From assembly GCA_947371715.1 (NCBI GenBank), contig CANBQQ010000023.1, positions 1 through 16,704 of the forward strand: a stretch of DNA of 16,704 nt, given 5' to 3'. The translations under genes were made by a program, and so were the position numbers. Source of the DNA: Flavipsychrobacter stenotrophus. Its GTDB lineage: Bacteria > Bacteroidota > Bacteroidia > Chitinophagales > Chitinophagaceae. Below the pieces are notes generated by a model that was not told the origin of the DNA, did not search any database, and saw only the letters and a list, made by a program, of their open reading frames with translations. Of the stretch, positions 15,229-16,704 are shown piece after piece; the stretch's first letter is position 1, and every line of letters begins with the position of its first letter.

Positions 15229-15315
15229 GGAGCAGAATGTGTACTGAAAGGTAGTAATTGTATAGACATTCCCGGTTCAGTCGTTATCTTTATTCATAGA
15301 AAATAATCCTGTGCC

Positions 15316-15888
15316 ATGCATCATGCCTTTGACAGCTTTCCCGTACTACATACCGAGCGCCTTGATCTCATTGAAGTATCTTCTTTGCACACTCCCGATC
15401 TGTTTCAATTAGTCACTGATAATCGTGTATCCAGGTTCTTCAATGTTATGCCGGCAACACAGGTAAGCGACATGGAAAAAGCAGTAGAGCGTTTCAGGAA
15501 AATGTATGCAGATAAAACCGGCATCAGGTGGGCTATTCAACTTAAGGGTGCAACAAATATTGTAGGTACTATCGGTTTCTATAACCTTACCGATAAACAC
15601 AGAGGGGTTCTTGCCTATGCGCTGATACCTGAGTACTGGAATAAGGGCTATGTATCCGAAGCACTAGAGCAAATACTGCGATTTGGATTTCAGGACTTAG
15701 AATTGATGAGGATAGATGCGGAGATCAGGCCGGGCAATATTCCATCTGAGCAGGTTTTGCTGAAGTATGGCTTTACGCATGAAGGATTATTGAGACAATG
15801 GGTATTGTGGAACGGAGAGTACCAGGATATGAATATGTATGCACTTTTGGCAGAAGAGTGGATCAGTTATAAATTTCCACCTATGTAA
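15316..15888 (+). CDS. GNAT-family N-acetyltransferase (RimJ/RimL-like)
   Basis: This 190-residue cytoplasmic acetyltransferase is of the kind that transfers an acetyl group from acetyl-CoA to protein N-termini or small amines. It starts with the family's LHTERLDLIEV strand (11-21). It then shows NIVGTIGFYNL (81-91), the acetyl-CoA binding loop PEYWNKGYVSEAL (105-117) and the NIPSEQVLLKYGF motif (141-153; N141 and S144 in the usual places). A C-terminal EGLLRQWVLWNGEYQDMNMYALL segment (156-178) is characteristic of the RimJ/RimL group. All core motifs are present and length is normal. The start ATG at 15316 follows the divergent hydrolase by 87 bases, where TATCTTTA (15285-15292) is one base off the -7 consensus. 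The substrate cannot be predicted. Confidence 0.9.
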   Translation: MHHAFDSFPVLHTERLDLIEVSSLHTPDLFQLVTDNRVSRFFNVMPATQVSDMEKAVERFRKMYADKTGIRWAIQLKGATNIVGTIGFYNLTDKHRGVLAYALIPEYWNKGYVSEALEQILRFGFQDLELMRIDAEIRPGNIPSEQVLLKYGFTHEGLLRQWVLWNGEYQDMNMYALLAEEWISYKFPPM

Positions 15889-15972
15889 AATCGCTCTAAA
15901 CTATCCGTTAATCTACTCTGCCATATTCCATAAAAAAATCTGTGTAAAGTTACTTTTTTTTGAAAAATTTAG

Positions 15973-15980
15973 TAGATTTG
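15973..15980 (+). promoter_or_regulatory. -7 promoter element for the cold-shock gene
   Basis: TAGATTTG matches TAnnTTTG exactly, 31 bases before the csp ATG, which would give a leader of roughly 25 bases. The DNA before it is very T- and A-rich (15925-15970). No clear -33 element at normal spacing is seen. Confidence 0.5.
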
Positions 15981-16011
15981 AATATTGCTAATTTTTTTAT
16001 ACACCATTACA

Positions 16012-16203
16012 ATGCAAGAAGGTACAGTAAAATTTTTTAATGAAACTAAGGGATTTGGTTTCATTACACCGTCAAACGGAGGTCCGGACATTTTTGTACA
16101 CGTATCAGGTCTTTTAGACAAGATACGCGAAAAAGACAATGTCTCTTTCGAAGTCCAGAATGGAAAGAAGGGTTTAAATGCAGTAAACGTTAGATTAGCT
16201 TAA
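16012..16203 (+). CDS. Cold-shock protein (CspA family)
   Basis: This 63-residue single cold-shock domain binds single-stranded RNA or DNA and acts as an RNA chaperone. It has RNP1 KGFGFI (13-18) and RNP2 DIFVHVS (26-32), with the aromatic binding residues in place. GTVKFFNETKGFGFI is the family's usual opening. I chose the ATG at 16012, because the earlier in-frame ATG at 15985 would add nine hydrophobic residues not found in the family and would lie only four bases past the -7 element. It is monocistronic: promoter at 15973 and a clean terminator at 16231. The predicted leader is much shorter than the long cold-sensing leader of E. coli cspA, so temperature control, if any, would work differently. 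Confidence 0.95.
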   Translation: MQEGTVKFFNETKGFGFITPSNGGPDIFVHVSGLLDKIREKDNVSFEVQNGKKGLNAVNVRLA

Positions 16204-16230
16204 TATAACTTACAGCACACCACTCATTGT

Positions 16231-16256
16231 AAGACGTGTAACCCACGTCTTTTTTT
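16231..16256 (+). terminator. Rho-independent terminator after the cold-shock gene
   Basis: An 8-bp stem, AAGACGTG (16231-16238) with CACGTCTT (16244-16251), has a 5-nt loop and runs into seven Ts (16250-16256). It lies 28 bases after the csp stop. It may also help end the convergent DUF763 gene. Confidence 0.92.
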
Positions 16257-16271
16257 ATGCCCCTACTCTAC

Positions 16272-16704
16272 TTAAAATAGCGACAGTTGATTGTCATTTC
16301 CTTTTGATCTTTTGTTAGCCACCGGCGGCTTCGCAGGCCCCATTACGGTCATGCCACCATATCTCCACGATTCATCTCTTTCTTTCTCTATCAGCTTATT
16401 AAAATTCTCATTGGGTATAAAATCTTGCTCCAGTCGCATGGCTACTTTAGAGAGATTTTTAATGGCTTCGTTCTTTTCGCTGTTGCCCAGTTTTGCCTTT
16501 GTTATTGCCGACTCCAGCACTTTTATCGATTCATCATAAACCATTGTGGGAACAGGGAACGGATGCCCATCCTTGCCTCCGTGTGCGAAAGAGAAACGGG
16601 CGGGGTCTGTAAATCTGGATGGTGTACCATGTATGATTTCGCTAACCAGTACCAACGACTGCAACGTGCGGGGCCCTACTCCTTCTAACAGCAGCAGGCT
16701 TTCC
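16272..16704 (-). CDS. DUF763 domain protein (partial, N-terminus beyond window) with clamp-binding-like tail
   Basis: The frame is open from the right edge to a TAA at 16274-16272, about 143 codons of the C-terminal part. It begins ESLLLLEGVGPRTLQSL, where the GVGPRT stretch resembles a helix-hairpin-helix DNA-binding loop, followed by the distinctive FSFAHGGKDGHPFPVP. These stretches match my recollection of the DUF763 family, found in bacteria and archaea and, to my knowledge, without an established role. A charged helical region follows (about SAITKAKLGNSEKNEAIKNL). The last residues are NDNQLSLF; QLSLF fits the QL(S/D)LF consensus for binding the DNA polymerase III beta clamp. A TTG at 16664 could be mistaken for a start, but the conserved sequence continues upstream of it. 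DNA repair or replication is a reasonable inference, not shown. Confidence 0.8.
   Translation of the reverse strand, partial: ESLLLLEGVGPRTLQSLVLVSEIIHGTPSRFTDPARFSFAHGGKDGHPFPVPTMVYDESIKVLESAITKAKLGNSEKNEAIKNLSKVAMRLEQDFIPNENFNKLIEKERDESWRYGGMTVMGPAKPPVANKRSKGNDNQLSLF

Noticed and set aside
15985..16011. Upstream ATG at 15985 for the cold-shock protein
   Set aside because: It would add nine hydrophobic residues unknown in the family and lies only four bases after the -7 element.
16662..16664. TTG at 16664 as the start of the right-edge gene
   Set aside because: The conserved DUF763 sequence, including the GVGPRT loop, continues in frame to the window edge, so the gene is partial.
1..16704. 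CRISPR array, prophage, transposase, tRNA or rRNA
   Set aside because: No regularly spaced repeats, integrase or transposase frames, cloverleaf sequences or rRNA signatures were seen.

Overview
The window looks like ordinary chromosomal DNA from a Bacteroidota member, most likely in or near the Chitinophagaceae. The evidence is a cell-surface protein with PKD domains and a C-terminal gliding/type IX secretion (type B) sorting domain, a propeller/Y_Y_Y/LytS-type histidine kinase paired with a LytTR regulator, TAnnTTTG -7 promoter elements, and a lack of clear Shine-Dalgarno sequences. I see no rRNA, tRNA, CRISPR array, insertion sequence or phage gene. No gap between genes exceeds 300 bases.

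Layout. Positions 1-364 (-) hold the start of a secreted NHL-repeat protein that runs off the left edge. Positions 604-2529 (+) encode a PKD-domain surface protein with a type IX sorting tail. An L,D-transpeptidase-like protein (2662-3438, -) is divergent from a likely operon (3654-9608, +). That operon encodes a propeller-sensor histidine kinase, its LytTR response regulator, a secreted M23 peptidase and a Bcp-type peroxiredoxin. A secreted protein of unknown function with eight cysteines follows (9699-10769, +), and its stop lies two bases from the stop of convergent dinB (10772-11878, -). A small SET-domain protein (11998-12381, +) ends at a strong perfect hairpin shared with convergent phoH (12464-13483, -). 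Then come purE (13570-14025, -), a serine hydrolase of the beta-lactamase/PBP4 fold (14170-15228, -), a GNAT acetyltransferase (15316-15888, +), a cold-shock protein (16012-16203, +) with a clear terminator, and the C-terminal part of a DUF763 protein (16272-16704, -) that runs off the right edge.

How the genes fit together. The central block suggests an envelope theme: two peptidoglycan-active proteins (L,D-transpeptidase and M23 peptidase) flank a membrane-bound two-component system, with an inverted repeat in the shared divergent promoter region. On the right are DNA and nucleotide genes (dinB, phoH, purE, DUF763). Both DinB and the DUF763 protein end in a sliding-clamp-binding-like peptide (QLELF and QLSLF).

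I did not find a clear new multi-gene system. The points most worth a second look are: the clamp-like tail on the DUF763 protein; a 37-bp near-perfect palindrome before the unknown secreted gene; two enzymes with a substituted active-site residue (PurE His-to-Ala, serine hydrolase Tyr-to-Phe); and two short repeat structures near the left end.
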